Assembly (NCBI RefSeq): GCF_900172355.1
Contig: NZ_FWFZ01000002.1
Span: 62,001-126,000 of the forward strand
Source of the DNA: Roseisalinus antarcticus
GTDB taxonomy: Bacteria; Pseudomonadota; Alphaproteobacteria; Rhodobacterales; Rhodobacteraceae
Reading direction: 5' to 3'
Length of the DNA: 64,000 nucleotides
Positions 17,391 to 25,290 of this stretch are shown piece by piece. Every line of letters starts with the position of its first letter. Within the stretch, counting starts at the first letter, position 1. Position numbers and translations under genes: made by a program. The notes below the pieces were generated by a model. That model was not told the origin of the DNA. It made no database searches and saw nothing but the letters and a program-made list of their open reading frames with translations.

Positions 17391-18248
17391 ATGCGCACCG
17401 TCTATGTCAACGGCCAGTATCTGCCCGAGCAGGAGGCCAGTGTTTCCATCTTCGACCGCGGGTTCCTTTTTGCCGACGGCGTCTATGAGGTGACGAGCGT
17501 CCTGGGTGGCAAGCTGATCGACTTCGACGGCCACGCCCGGCGGCTGCAACGGTCCCTTGGCGAGATGGAGATGCGGGCCCCAGTGGAGCGGGGCGAATTG
17601 CTGGCGATCCACCGGGAACTTGTCACGCTGAACGAGATCGAGGACGGGCTGATCTATTTGCAGGTCACGCGCGGGGCGCCGGCGGACCGCGACTTCGTCT
17701 ATCCCGACGAGGACGTCGCGCCGACAATCGTGCTGTTCACCCAGTCGAAGCCGGGGCTGGCCGATTCGCCCGCCGCCCGGGCCGGGATCAGCGTCATCAC
17801 CATCCCCGACGCCCGTTGGGGGCGGCGGGACATCAAGACGGTGCAACTGCTCTACCCATCCATGGGCAAGATGGCAGCGAAGAAGGCCGGGGCGGACGAT
17901 GCCTGGATGGTCGAGGACGGACAGGTGACCGAGGGCACCTCCAACAACGCCTATATCGTCAAGAACGGTGCGATCATCACCCGGCAGCTGTCGACGGAGA
18001 TCCTGCACGGCATCACCCGTGCCGCGGTGCTGCGCCTGGCGCGAGAGGCGCAGATGACCGTGGAAGAACGGGGGTTTACGCCTGATGAGGCGAGAGAGGC
18101 GGACGAGGCTTTCGTAACCTCGGCCTCGGCTTTCGTGATGCCGGTGGTGAAGATCGACGGGGTCGCGCTGGGCGAGGGCACCCCCGGCCCGGTGGCGCGG
18201 CGGCTACGCGAGATCTACCTCGAAGAAGCCCTCAAGATCGCGATCTGA
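17391..18248 (+). CDS. dat: D-amino-acid transaminase (fold type IV PLP enzyme)
   Basis: The 285-residue protein interconverts D-amino acids and 2-oxo acids, typically D-alanine plus 2-oxoglutarate giving pyruvate plus D-glutamate. Fold type IV marks: SIFDRGFLFADGVYEV near the N terminus, the PLP lysine in DIKTVQLL (K149), VTEGTSNNAYIV and HGITRAAVLRLAR for the phosphate, and FVTSASAFVMPV. The DIK motif matches bacterial D-AAT rather than IlvE. AGAGGAG precedes the ATG at 17391. It follows dgcA by 76 bases; together with dgcN-dgcA it would channel D-amino acids through D-glutamate to N-acetyl-L-glutamate. A branched-chain or broader role cannot be excluded. Confidence 0.88.
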   Translation: MRTVYVNGQYLPEQEASVSIFDRGFLFADGVYEVTSVLGGKLIDFDGHARRLQRSLGEMEMRAPVERGELLAIHRELVTLNEIEDGLIYLQVTRGAPADRDFVYPDEDVAPTIVLFTQSKPGLADSPAARAGISVITIPDARWGRRDIKTVQLLYPSMGKMAAKKAGADDAWMVEDGQVTEGTSNNAYIVKNGAIITRQLSTEILHGITRAAVLRLAREAQMTVEERGFTPDEAREADEAFVTSASAFVMPVVKIDGVALGEGTPGPVARRLREIYLEEALKIAI

Positions 18249-18974
18249 GAGGTGGAAACGCAGAAGGCCGCAGCCAATGGGCCGCGGCCTTCTGGCGCCG
18301 CTGGGTCGGGCGGCGCCGCACTGACCGTCCGGGCATGCGCCACGCCCGGCCATTCAGGAGTTCAACGACGGACCGGCAATTCCTTGGGGGTGTCCGGCCC
18401 GCCAAGTCGAACATGGACAGGGAAAGTGCCGTGATCAAGGCACTTGCCATCACGAGAACGGGAAATCTGTGGCGCGGCCGTGCTTCTGGCCGCGGGAGAC
18501 CGTCAATTCACGATCGGCGCGGTATCGGCGCGGTGCAATTTCCGGGGACATCGGGAGCGTTGGGGCGTGTCGGGGGAGTTTTCGGGCTGTCGGGAAGGCG
18601 TTTGCATCACGGTCCGGCGCGGCGCCCTCGAGGGATGAGAGGATCCCGAGGAGGGGAGGGCGCAACGCGCTTTCCATGCTGTCGTTCCTTAGGCGTCAAT
18701 GGCCTTTGCCAGATCCGTCCTACGGAAGAAAAGCTACGAAATCGGGATCAATCGTGTCAAACTTTAGGCGGTTAGCGTTTCCAGCCCGGCCACAGGCGGC
18801 ATGGCCGGCGGTGATTGTTCAGCGCCATGGGGGCAATATTGCCCTATTCTGACGGGCCCCGTCGTCGGGATGCCGTCATTCGCCGCGAATCGCGGGGGCG
18901 TGGATCGCAATGTGACCGGCGTTGACCGCGGGCGCCTGCGGCGGGCGTGCCTGCCCGGACGGCCACGGTGACGG
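18249..18974. other. Intergenic region without a recognisable gene (about 725 bases)
   Basis: After the hairpin at 18261-18294, this stretch holds several overlapping open frames of 60-146 codons, but none shows a conserved motif, a ribosome site with a sensible start, or the codon pattern of its neighbours. Base composition drops near 18720-18770. I see no tRNA, transposase remnant or long repeat. It may be a decayed gene or regulatory DNA. Confidence 0.5.
18261..18294 (+). terminator. Hairpin after the D-amino-acid transaminase gene
   Basis: An 11 bp stem CAGAAGGCCGC / GCGGCCTTCTG with a 12-base loop, 12 bases past the stop. No T-run follows, so termination efficiency is uncertain. Confidence 0.55.
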
Positions 18975-19286
18975 CTAGTCGCGAGAGCCGACGTTGCGCT
19001 CGAAGCTTTCCTGAAAGGCGGCCCGCTTGTCGGCATCGGCCTCGGGCTGGGCGCTGCGCCACTGGTCGTAGGGCATGCCGTAGAACGCCTCGCGCCCCTC
19101 TTCCTTGGTCATGGCGATGCCGCGCTCGGCGGCGGCCTCCTGATACCAGCGGGACAGGCAGTTGCGGCAGAAGCCGCCGAGGTTCATCAGATCGATGTTC
19201 TGAACGTCCGCGCGGTCCTCCATCAGGTGCTGGCGCAGGCGGCGGAAGGCGGCGGCTTCGAGTTCGATGCGGGTCTGGTCGTCCAT
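18975..19286 (-). CDS. DUF1244 domain protein
   Basis: A 103-residue cytoplasmic protein of the DUF1244 family. The hallmark HLMEDRADVQNIDLMNLGGF is followed by CRNCLSRWY with cysteines 40 and 43, and the C-terminal half carries EEGREAFYGMPYDQW. The two cysteines and nearby histidine suggest metal binding, but the function is unknown. It follows the N-formylglutamate amidohydrolase gene by 22 bases on the same strand and is probably co-transcribed with it, an arrangement repeated in related genomes as far as I recall. Confidence 0.9.
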   Translation of the reverse strand: MDDQTRIELEAAAFRRLRQHLMEDRADVQNIDLMNLGGFCRNCLSRWYQEAAAERGIAMTKEEGREAFYGMPYDQWRSAQPEADADKRAAFQESFERNVGSRD

Positions 19287-19308
19287 GTGGATGTCCTTTC
19301 TTCGGGCG

Positions 19309-20052
19309 TCAGGCGGGGTCCATGTCGGCGCGGGCCGCCAGGAGCAGGGGGGCGAGGCGCTCGGCCCAGGCCCGCTGGCCGGCGGGCGTGTCGATCAGGT
19401 CGTGGCGCAGCTCGATCAGGGCGTTGGGGCGGCCGTGGCGCAGGGCGTGACGGTCCACCGCATCCCCGGGCAGGTGGCCGGGGTAGGGCTGGTTCTCGCC
19501 GGTCACTATGTCCCGTTGCGCCATCAGCCGGTCGATGAAGGGGCGGGAGAACCGCTGATCCCAGGCATGCAGGATACCGATATGCCAGGGCCGCGGCGCC
19601 CGGCCGTTCAGCCGCGGCGTGAAGCTGTGGACCGCGACGTAGATCGTCTGTTCGCGCCGGGCGGCGAGCCGGGCGATGGCGTCGTGATAGGGCGCATAGA
19701 GCGCGGCCTTGCGGCGGGCGACCTCTTCGGCGTCGACATGGCGGTTGGCGGGAATGATCGTCCCGTCATAGAGTTTCATCACCAGGGTCGGGTCGGTGTC
19801 GCCGCGGTTCGGATCGATCACCAGCCGCGAGAAATTCGACAGGACCGCGGGCGCCCCGAGCAGGTCGGCCAGGTGCCGGGTGACCCCGGCCGCGCCGATG
19901 TCATAGGCGATATGGCGCTGCATCTCGGACGGGGGCAGGCCGATGTCGCCGCCGGCCACCGAAGGCGGGACCCGGTTGCTGGCGTGGTCGCAGGTCAACA
20001 GCCACGGGGAGTCTGCGTCCTGGTTGATGATCTCGTAGGCAGTATGGGGCAT
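19309..20052 (-). CDS. N-formylglutamate amidohydrolase family protein
   Basis: A 247-residue zinc hydrolase of the FGase family (PF05013). Visible family features are LLTCDHASNRVPPSV (with D and H expected to hold the metal), the region NFSRLVIDPNRGDTDPTLV, the basic HVDAEEVARRKAALYAPYH, and VAVHSFTP. The standard FGase releases formate from N-formyl-L-glutamate, as in histidine degradation (HutG). No hut genes are nearby, and many such proteins in Rhodobacteraceae are annotated only by family, so the substrate is not certain. It is divergent from pyk and in series with DUF1244. Confidence 0.85.
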   Translation of the reverse strand: MPHTAYEIINQDADSPWLLTCDHASNRVPPSVAGGDIGLPPSEMQRHIAYDIGAAGVTRHLADLLGAPAVLSNFSRLVIDPNRGDTDPTLVMKLYDGTIIPANRHVDAEEVARRKAALYAPYHDAIARLAARREQTIYVAVHSFTPRLNGRAPRPWHIGILHAWDQRFSRPFIDRLMAQRDIVTGENQPYPGHLPGDAVDRHALRHGRPNALIELRHDLIDTPAGQRAWAERLAPLLLAARADMDPA

Positions 20053-20132
20053 GCTTGCTTCATTCGCTCGTCTGTCGACATAGGCCAGTTGTCGGCGGAA
20101 TGGAATTGGGCAATAAGGGCCGCGACTTTCGC

Positions 20133-20144
20133 GTTAGCGATAAC
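20133..20144. promoter_or_regulatory. Putative LacI-family operator upstream of pyk (CceR-like)
   Basis: The 12-mer GTTAGCGATAAC is a near-perfect palindrome with a central CG, the usual form of LacI-family sites. It lies 42 bases before the pyruvate kinase ATG. In Rhodobacter sphaeroides the LacI-family regulator CceR controls central carbon genes including those around pyruvate kinase, and its motif has GTTA/TAAC arms. Assignment to CceR is inference. Confidence 0.5.
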
Positions 20145-20185
20145 GGGCCTGAGCGCCCCACGAGACAATTGAACGGAGACCTCCC

Positions 20186-21631
20186 ATGAAACGTCAGCGC
20201 AACGTCAAGATCGTCGCGACCCTGGGTCCGTCGTCAAGCACCTACGAGATGATCAAGGCGCTGCACCTTGCCGGGGCGGATGTCTTCCGCCTGAACATGA
20301 GCCACGGCGACCATGCCGAGATCCGGGCGCGGCACGAGATCATCCGGCAGGTCGAGAAGGACGTGGACAGCCCGATCGGCATCCTCGCCGATCTTCAGGG
20401 GCCGAAACTGCGGGTCGGCACCTTCAAGGATGGCGAGGCCGAGCTGGTGCCCGGCGCGTCGTTCCGGCTGGACCTGGACGATGCCGAGGGCGACGTCACC
20501 CGGGTGAAACTGCCGCACAAGGAGATCTTCGACGCGCTGGAGCCGGGCTCCACCCTGCTGGTGAACGACGGCAAGATCCGGCTGAAGGTCAAGGATTGCG
20601 GGCGCGACTTCGCCGATTGCGAGGTCGTGGTCGGGGGCATCATCTCCAACCGCAAGGGGGTGAACGTGCCCGACGTGGTGCTGCCTCTGGCGGCGCTGTC
20701 GGACAAGGACCGCAAGGACCTGGAATTCGTGTGCGAGTTGGGCGTGGACTGGCTGGCCCTGTCCTTCGTGCAGCGGGCGGCGGACGTCCTCGAGGCGCGC
20801 GCGCTTGCCAAGGGGCGGGCCAACATCCTGTCAAAGATCGAAAAGCCCGCGGCCGTGAGGGCCTTCGAGGAGATCCTGGACGTGTCGGACGGGATCATGG
20901 TGGCGCGGGGCGACCTGGGTGTCGAGCTTCCGGTGCAGAACGTGCCGCCGATCCAGAAGCAGCTGGTGCGCAGATGCCGTGCGGTGGCCAAGCCGGTGAT
21001 CGTGGCGACGCAGATGCTGGAAAGCATGATCGAGAGCCCGATGCCGACCCGCGCCGAGGTGTCGGACGTCGCCGCAGCGATCTACGAGGGCGCGGATGCC
21101 ACCATGCTCTCGGCGGAATCCGCGGCGGGCGATTACCCGATCGAGGCGGTCACGACCATGGACAACGTGGCGATCGAGGTGGAATCCGACCCGACCTACA
21201 ACGAGATCATGAAGGCCAGCCGATCGGTGCACCGCACGACGGTCGCCGACGGCGTGGTGTCTGCCGCGCGCGAAATCGCCGAGGCGACCAACGTGCTTGC
21301 GATCTGCTGTTTCTCGGAGAGCGGGACGACCGCGCTTCTGATCGCGCGGGAGCGGCCGGAGGTCCCGATCATCATGATGACGACCCAGCGCAACACGGCG
21401 CGGGCGCTTTGCCTGACCTGGGGGGTGAACCCGGTGATGACCGGCGACCTCGACCGGTTCAAGACGGCCGTCGTCTATGCGGTGCGCGCGGTTCAGAGCA
21501 TCCTTGGCGCCAAGCCCGAGGACAATATCGTCGTCGTCGCCGGCGTGCCGTTCAACACGCCCGGCTCCACCAACATCCTGCGGGTCGCGCCCTGCGAGGA
21601 AAGATTGATCTTCCGCCAGGAACCCGGTTAA
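20186..21631 (+). CDS. pyk: Pyruvate kinase
   Basis: Transfers phosphate from phosphoenolpyruvate to ADP at the end of glycolysis or the Entner-Doudoroff path. The 481-residue protein has the N-terminal NVKIVATLGPSSS, the catalytic lysine K217 in ILSKIEKPAAV, MVARGDLGVELP, MLESMIESPMPTRAEVSDVA and ATMLSAESAAGDYP. The B domain is present (PKLRVGTF to NVPDVVLP), and the C-terminal domain has CFSESGTTALLIARERP. The length is standard for a bacterial type II-like enzyme. A likely repressor/activator site lies upstream. A small membrane protein gene follows 34 bases later. Confidence 0.97.
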   Translation: MKRQRNVKIVATLGPSSSTYEMIKALHLAGADVFRLNMSHGDHAEIRARHEIIRQVEKDVDSPIGILADLQGPKLRVGTFKDGEAELVPGASFRLDLDDAEGDVTRVKLPHKEIFDALEPGSTLLVNDGKIRLKVKDCGRDFADCEVVVGGIISNRKGVNVPDVVLPLAALSDKDRKDLEFVCELGVDWLALSFVQRAADVLEARALAKGRANILSKIEKPAAVRAFEEILDVSDGIMVARGDLGVELPVQNVPPIQKQLVRRCRAVAKPVIVATQMLESMIESPMPTRAEVSDVAAAIYEGADATMLSAESAAGDYPIEAVTTMDNVAIEVESDPTYNEIMKASRSVHRTTVADGVVSAAREIAEATNVLAICCFSESGTTALLIARERPEVPIIMMTTQRNTARALCLTWGVNPVMTGDLDRFKTAVVYAVRAVQSILGAKPEDNIVVVAGVPFNTPGSTNILRVAPCEERLIFRQEPG

Positions 21632-21665
21632 ACTCATGGTCCGATAGGGCAGTGTAGAGGCGGGC

Positions 21666-21890
21666 ATGGACTCGGACCTGGTCTTTGTCATCGGTATCAT
21701 CATCCTCGCCTTTGCGATCCCCGCGATCGTGAGCGCGATATCGGACGGCCGCACCCCTCGCGGAGCCGCCCTGATGATCCTGATCGGCGGCGGGCTGACG
21801 GCCCTCGCAGTGAATCAACAGCCGGGCGGATTCCAAGTGAGCGAGATCCCGGACGTCTTCGTTCGCGTCATCGGACGCTATCTGAACTGA
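21666..21890 (+). CDS. Small membrane protein following pyruvate kinase
   Basis: A 74-residue protein with two likely membrane helices (LVFVIGIIILAFAIPAIVSA and GAALMILIGGGLTALAV) joined by a short SDGRTPR loop, and a soluble C-terminal tail SEIPDVFVRVIGRYLN. I know of similar small proteins after pyk in related genomes but no function. The distance of 34 bases to pyk suggests one transcript. The start ATG has a weak GAGGCGGGC before it. Being short, the call relies on the helix pattern and position. Confidence 0.7.
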   Translation: MDSDLVFVIGIIILAFAIPAIVSAISDGRTPRGAALMILIGGGLTALAVNQQPGGFQVSEIPDVFVRVIGRYLN

Positions 21891-22017
21891 CCTGACCGCC
21901 CGGAAGGTTGCGGAGCGCGGTCCCTTGCGGGCCCGCGCACTGGTTTGCCTCGGGCTCTGCCATGGGCAGAGCTCTGCGGGCCGCGCAGTTTCCGCCGCCG
22001 CGCTCCGCCGGACCGTC

Positions 22018-22046
22018 TTGCCAACGGTCCGCGGGGGCACTATAGG
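22018..22046 (+). promoter_or_regulatory. Sigma-70 type promoter for rpmI-rplT
   Basis: TTGCCA and TATAGG are separated by exactly 17 bases, a close match to the housekeeping consensus. It lies 76 bases upstream of rpmI. Two hairpin-prone segments lie further upstream (CTCTGCC-ATG-GGCAGAG near 21955, and GGACCGT paired with ACGGTCC around 22010-22030, overlapping the -35 element). Confidence 0.65.
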
Positions 22047-22121
22047 GCACGTTCAAACGTCGCGGCCGGCCATCAGTGGCATGCCGAGTCGCGGCCAAAC
22101 GGCACCAGTCAGGAGACCGAA

Positions 22122-22322
22122 ATGCCCAAGATGAAGACGAAGTCGAGCTGCAAGAAGCGGTTCAAGGTGACGGCCTCGGGTCGGATCAAGGCCGGTCAGG
22201 CGGGCAAGCGCCACGGCATGATCAAGCGCACCACCAAGTTCATCCGCGATGCGCGCGGGACCACCACGTTGTCGAAGGCTGATGAGCAGATCATCAAGCC
22301 GATGATGCCCTACGCGCGTTAA
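22122..22322 (+). CDS. rpmI: 50S ribosomal protein L35
   Basis: A 66-residue, very basic protein: [20 protein letters not shown] and [20 protein letters not shown] are the family patterns. It binds the large ribosomal subunit. AGGAGA precedes the ATG at 22122 by 5 bases. It is followed by rplT after 12 bases, the standard pair. The initiation factor gene infC, often first in this operon, is not present here, so rpmI has its own promoter. Confidence 0.97.
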   Translation: MPKMKTKSSCKKRFKVTASGRIKAGQAGKRHGMIKRTTKFIRDARGTTTLSKADEQIIKPMMPYAR

Positions 22323-22334
22323 GGAGCCAGACCC

Positions 22335-22694
22335 ATGCGAGTGAAGAGCGGAACCGTCACCCACCGTCGCCACAAGAAGGTCACGGATGCAGCCAAGGGC
22401 TATTACGGCCGGCGCAAGAACACCTTCAAGGTGGCCAAGCAGGCCGTCGACAAGGCCAACCAATACGCTACGCGCGACCGCCACGTGCGCAAGCGGAACT
22501 TCCGCGCGCTTTGGATCCAGCGGATCAACGCCGCGGTGCGCTCGATCGACGAGAGCCTGACCTATTCCAAGTTCATCAACGGCCTGTCGCTGGCCGGGAT
22601 CGAAGTGGACCGCAAGGTTCTGGCCGACCTGGCCGTGCACGAGCCCGAAGCGTTCGGCACGATCGTCGAAAAGGCCAAGGCCGCGCTGGCCTGA
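22335..22694 (+). CDS. rplT: 50S ribosomal protein L20
   Basis: A 119-residue protein that binds 23S rRNA early in large-subunit assembly. The start [20 protein letters not shown] and the following [18 protein letters not shown] are typical, and the C-terminal globular half ends in [15 protein letters not shown]. It is co-transcribed with rpmI. In some bacteria L20 represses its own operon by binding the leader; the hairpins upstream of rpmI could serve this but do not closely resemble the known site. A clear terminator follows. Confidence 0.98.
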   Translation: MRVKSGTVTHRRHKKVTDAAKGYYGRRKNTFKVAKQAVDKANQYATRDRHVRKRNFRALWIQRINAAVRSIDESLTYSKFINGLSLAGIEVDRKVLADLAVHEPEAFGTIVEKAKAALA

Positions 22695-22713
22695 AGCCGA
22701 TCATATCTGACCG

Positions 22714-22745
22714 AAAGGCCGCGCCCCCGAGCGCGGCCTTTTTCG
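22714..22745 (+). terminator. Rho-independent terminator of rpmI-rplT
   Basis: The 11 bp stem AAAGGCCGCGC / GCGCGGCCTTT with a 6-base loop is followed by a run of T, 19 bases after the rplT stop. Confidence 0.9.
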
Positions 22746-22883
22746 TTCGGGAGAAGGTTCCGGGGCCGGAGATATGTCGCGGTTGCACTGCTTGACCAAG
22801 CGTTTTCATCAGCTACCCCATAACGGGCCGATGTCATTTCAGGCTGCGGCCAAGAAATCTGACCACGTCAGGCACAGTTTCGT

Positions 22884-23785
22884 ATGATCAAGAACTTTTT
22901 CGCCGGGGCCTTTGCCGCGCCCCTGTCCGTCTGTGCCATTTCGGCCGCAACCCTCCGCCACGACTTCAACCAGGCATTTTGGGGACGCAGCCTTTCCGGC
23001 GTCGACCACGCCACCTGGCAGGCGGGCCGAGAGGCCGCCGCCGCCGCAAACCCGGGCGATTTCATCTACATGACCGGGTGTTCAACCCGGACTCCATCAC
23101 CGGCCTCGCCTCGAACTTTGCCAGGGCCATCGACCAAGGGCTGGTCAGCCGGACGTTTCTGCTCAACGATCCCGAGGCCCGGCTTTTTGTCGCCGGCCCC
23201 GACGGCAGCGATTTCGAGAAAAGGACATTCGGCTACAAATTCAGCTACGACTTCGGTCCGGTGCTCAGCTTCGGCACGGCGGACTTCGGCGGGCCGTTTG
23301 CCGGCAATCAGTACCGGTCCACCCTCGACATCGCCTTCTCCTGGCAGAAGGCGACCCAGGCCCTGGACACCTATGCCAACACGAATTTGTTCGAATTCGA
23401 GGAAAGGACACTGCTCAGCTGCAGCGACTTTTCCGATATTCTCGGATGCACCGGATGTTCCGCAGGCAGCTATGGCAGTTCCCCGAGCCGCTTGTTCGAC
23501 GTCCGGGGCCAGGCGCCATCCACCGACATCGGTGGCGTCGTCCCGGTCCCCGCCGGTTTGCCGCTTCTCTCGATCGGTCTGTTCGGCATTGGCCTGCTGG
23601 CAAGACGTCGGCGCGGCAGAGACCGGCACCCGGATGGCCAGGGCACCTGTCTCTGCGCCATTCGAGAGCCCGGACAGCGGCCGCCGGTGCGCCTGCTGTC
23701 TTGCCGCACCCCCTGTAACAGGCGCCCCTGTTACGCTAGGCATGCCCAAACGAAATGCGACTGGCCGGGGAGAGCGCCATGCTGA
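22884..23785 (+). pseudogene. VPxPA-CTERM protein gene with a frameshift
   Basis: The first 65 codons encode a signal peptide (MIKNFFAGAFAAPLSVCAIS) and the beginning of a mature domain up to GDFIYMTG. The rest (VFNPDSITGLASNF onward) is in a frame one base off. The switch is in GGG at 23076-23078; a fourth G would restore one frame. The second part ends with the sorting signal VPVPAGLPLLSIGLFGIGLL and RRRR. The frame then runs on for about 55 more codons to a TGA that overlaps the next gene's start, which is unusual because this signal normally ends the protein. The change may be a real mutation or a homopolymer sequence error. A repaired protein would be exported and anchored by an exosortase. 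Confidence 0.65.
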
Positions 23786-25155
23786 AGAACGACCCTCTGG
23801 AGCAATGGGACCGCGACTCGTTCCTGCATTCCTCCACCCATCTGGCGGAGTTTGCCCGGGGCAACGTGCCGCAGCGCCTGATCAGCGGCGGCGAGGGCTG
23901 CCACATCACCGACCGCAACGGCACCCGTCTGCTTGACGGGTTTGCCGGGCTCTATTGCGTCAACGCGGGGTATGGCCGGCAGGAGATCGCCGAGGCCATC
24001 GCCAAGCAGGCCCGCGAGCTGTCCTATTACCATTCCTATGTCGGTCACGGGACCGAGGCGTCGGTGACGCTCGCCAAGATGGTGATGGACCGGGCGCCCG
24101 ACCACATGTCCAAGGTGTTCTTCGGTCTCGGCGGGTCCGATGCGAACGAGACGAACATCAAGCTGATCTGGTACATGAACAATATCCTCGGACGGCCCGA
24201 GAAGAAGAAGATCATCTCGCGCTGGCGCGGCTACCACGGCTCCGGCCTGATGACCGGGTCGCTGACCGGGCTGCACCTGTTCCACAAGAAGTTCGACCTG
24301 CCGCTCGCGCAGATCCTGCACACCGAGGCGCCCTACTACTACGGTCGCGACAAGGGCGAGATGACCGAGCAGGAGTTCTCCGCCTGGTGCGCGGCCGAGC
24401 TCGAGGCAATGATCGAACGCGAAGGCCCCGAGACCATCGCCGCCTTCTGGGCGGAACCAGTGCTCGGCACCGGCGGCATCGTGCCCCCGCCCGAGGGCTA
24501 CTGGGAGGCGATCCAGCCGGTGCTGGAACGGCACGACATCCTGCTGGTGGCCGACGAGGTGGTGACCGGGTTCGGCCGGCTCGGCACGATGATGGGGTCG
24601 GATCACTACGGGCTGCGGCCTGACCTGATCACCATCGCAAAGGGGCTGACCTCGGCCTATGCGCCGCTGTCGGGCTCCATCGTATCCGACAAGGTCTGGA
24701 AAGTGCTCGAGGCCGGAACGGACGAACTCGGCCCGATCGGCCACGGCTGGACCTACTCCGCCCATCCGATCGGTGCCGCAGCCGGCGTCGCCAACCTGCA
24801 GCTGATCGACGATCTCAACCTGGTGCAGAACGCGGGCGAGGTCGGAAACTACTTCAGCGGCCGCATGCGCGAGGCGCTGGGCGATCATCCCAACGTCGGC
24901 GACGTTCGGGGCGAAGGCATGCTCTGCGCTGTGGAACTGACCGCCGACAAGGCCACCCGTGCGGCGCTCGATCCGAACGACAAGACCACCGTGAAGACGG
25001 TCGCGCATCTGCTCGAGAACGGCGTGATCGGCCGGGCCATGCCCCAGGCCGAGATCATCGGCTTCGCGCCGCCCTTCTGCCTGACCCGCGACGAGGCCGA
25101 CGAGATCGTCGAAAAGACGGCAAAGGCCGTTCATGCCGTGCTGGGCGCGGGCTGA
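23779..25155 (+). CDS. Class III aminotransferase (omega-amino acid:pyruvate type)
   Basis: A 458-residue PLP enzyme, fold type I. Recognisable blocks are LLDGFAGLYCVNAGYGRQEI, FFGLGGSDANETNIKLI, ISRWRGYHGSGLMTGSLTG, FWAEPVLGTGGIVPPPEGYW, LLVADEVVTGFGRLG and the PLP lysine in TIAKGLTSAYAPL (K288). The overall pattern resembles beta-alanine, taurine or polyamine:pyruvate aminotransferases of the roseobacter group, but substrate specificity cannot be told from sequence alone. The ATG at 23779 is preferred to 23755 because LKNDPLEQWDRDSFLHSSTH is a plausible family start. The stop of the frameshifted upstream gene lies within the first codons of this one. A repeat A copy follows directly after its stop. 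Confidence 0.9.
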   Translation: MLKNDPLEQWDRDSFLHSSTHLAEFARGNVPQRLISGGEGCHITDRNGTRLLDGFAGLYCVNAGYGRQEIAEAIAKQARELSYYHSYVGHGTEASVTLAKMVMDRAPDHMSKVFFGLGGSDANETNIKLIWYMNNILGRPEKKKIISRWRGYHGSGLMTGSLTGLHLFHKKFDLPLAQILHTEAPYYYGRDKGEMTEQEFSAWCAAELEAMIEREGPETIAAFWAEPVLGTGGIVPPPEGYWEAIQPVLERHDILLVADEVVTGFGRLGTMMGSDHYGLRPDLITIAKGLTSAYAPLSGSIVSDKVWKVLEAGTDELGPIGHGWTYSAHPIGAAAGVANLQLIDDLNLVQNAGEVGNYFSGRMREALGDHPNVGDVRGEGMLCAVELTADKATRAALDPNDKTTVKTVAHLLENGVIGRAMPQAEIIGFAPPFCLTRDEADEIVEKTAKAVHAVLGAG

Positions 25156-25225
25156 CCTTCTTCTGGTCGAAAATATCCCGGGGGTGAATTGGCCCTTGCG
25201 GCCAAGAGGGGGCAGCGCCCCCTTT
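25156..25225 (+). repeat. Dispersed intergenic repeat A, copy 4 (long form with GC hairpin)
   Basis: It begins at the base after the aminotransferase stop and reads CCTTCTTCTGG, an A-rich spacer, ATCCCGGGGGTGAATTGG, a variable stretch, GCCAAGA, and GGGGGCAGCGCCCCC. It matches the copy at 10827 but has the opposite orientation with respect to the flanking genes. Confidence 0.8.
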
Positions 25226-25290
25226 CCCCCGGTTGCAAAAGGCGCGGCGTGCGGCTACCTCGCGCATCGACCCATCCGAGGACGCGCCAA

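Noticed and set aside
18335-18852. Open frames of 127-146 codons in the 18.3-18.9 kb gap
   Set aside because: Overlapping frames in several phases, Arg/Ser/Gly-rich translations, no ribosome site and no family pattern.
21901-22060. L20-type autoregulatory leader before rpmI
   Set aside because: Two hairpins are visible, but one overlaps the promoter -35 and neither shows the known L20-binding features.
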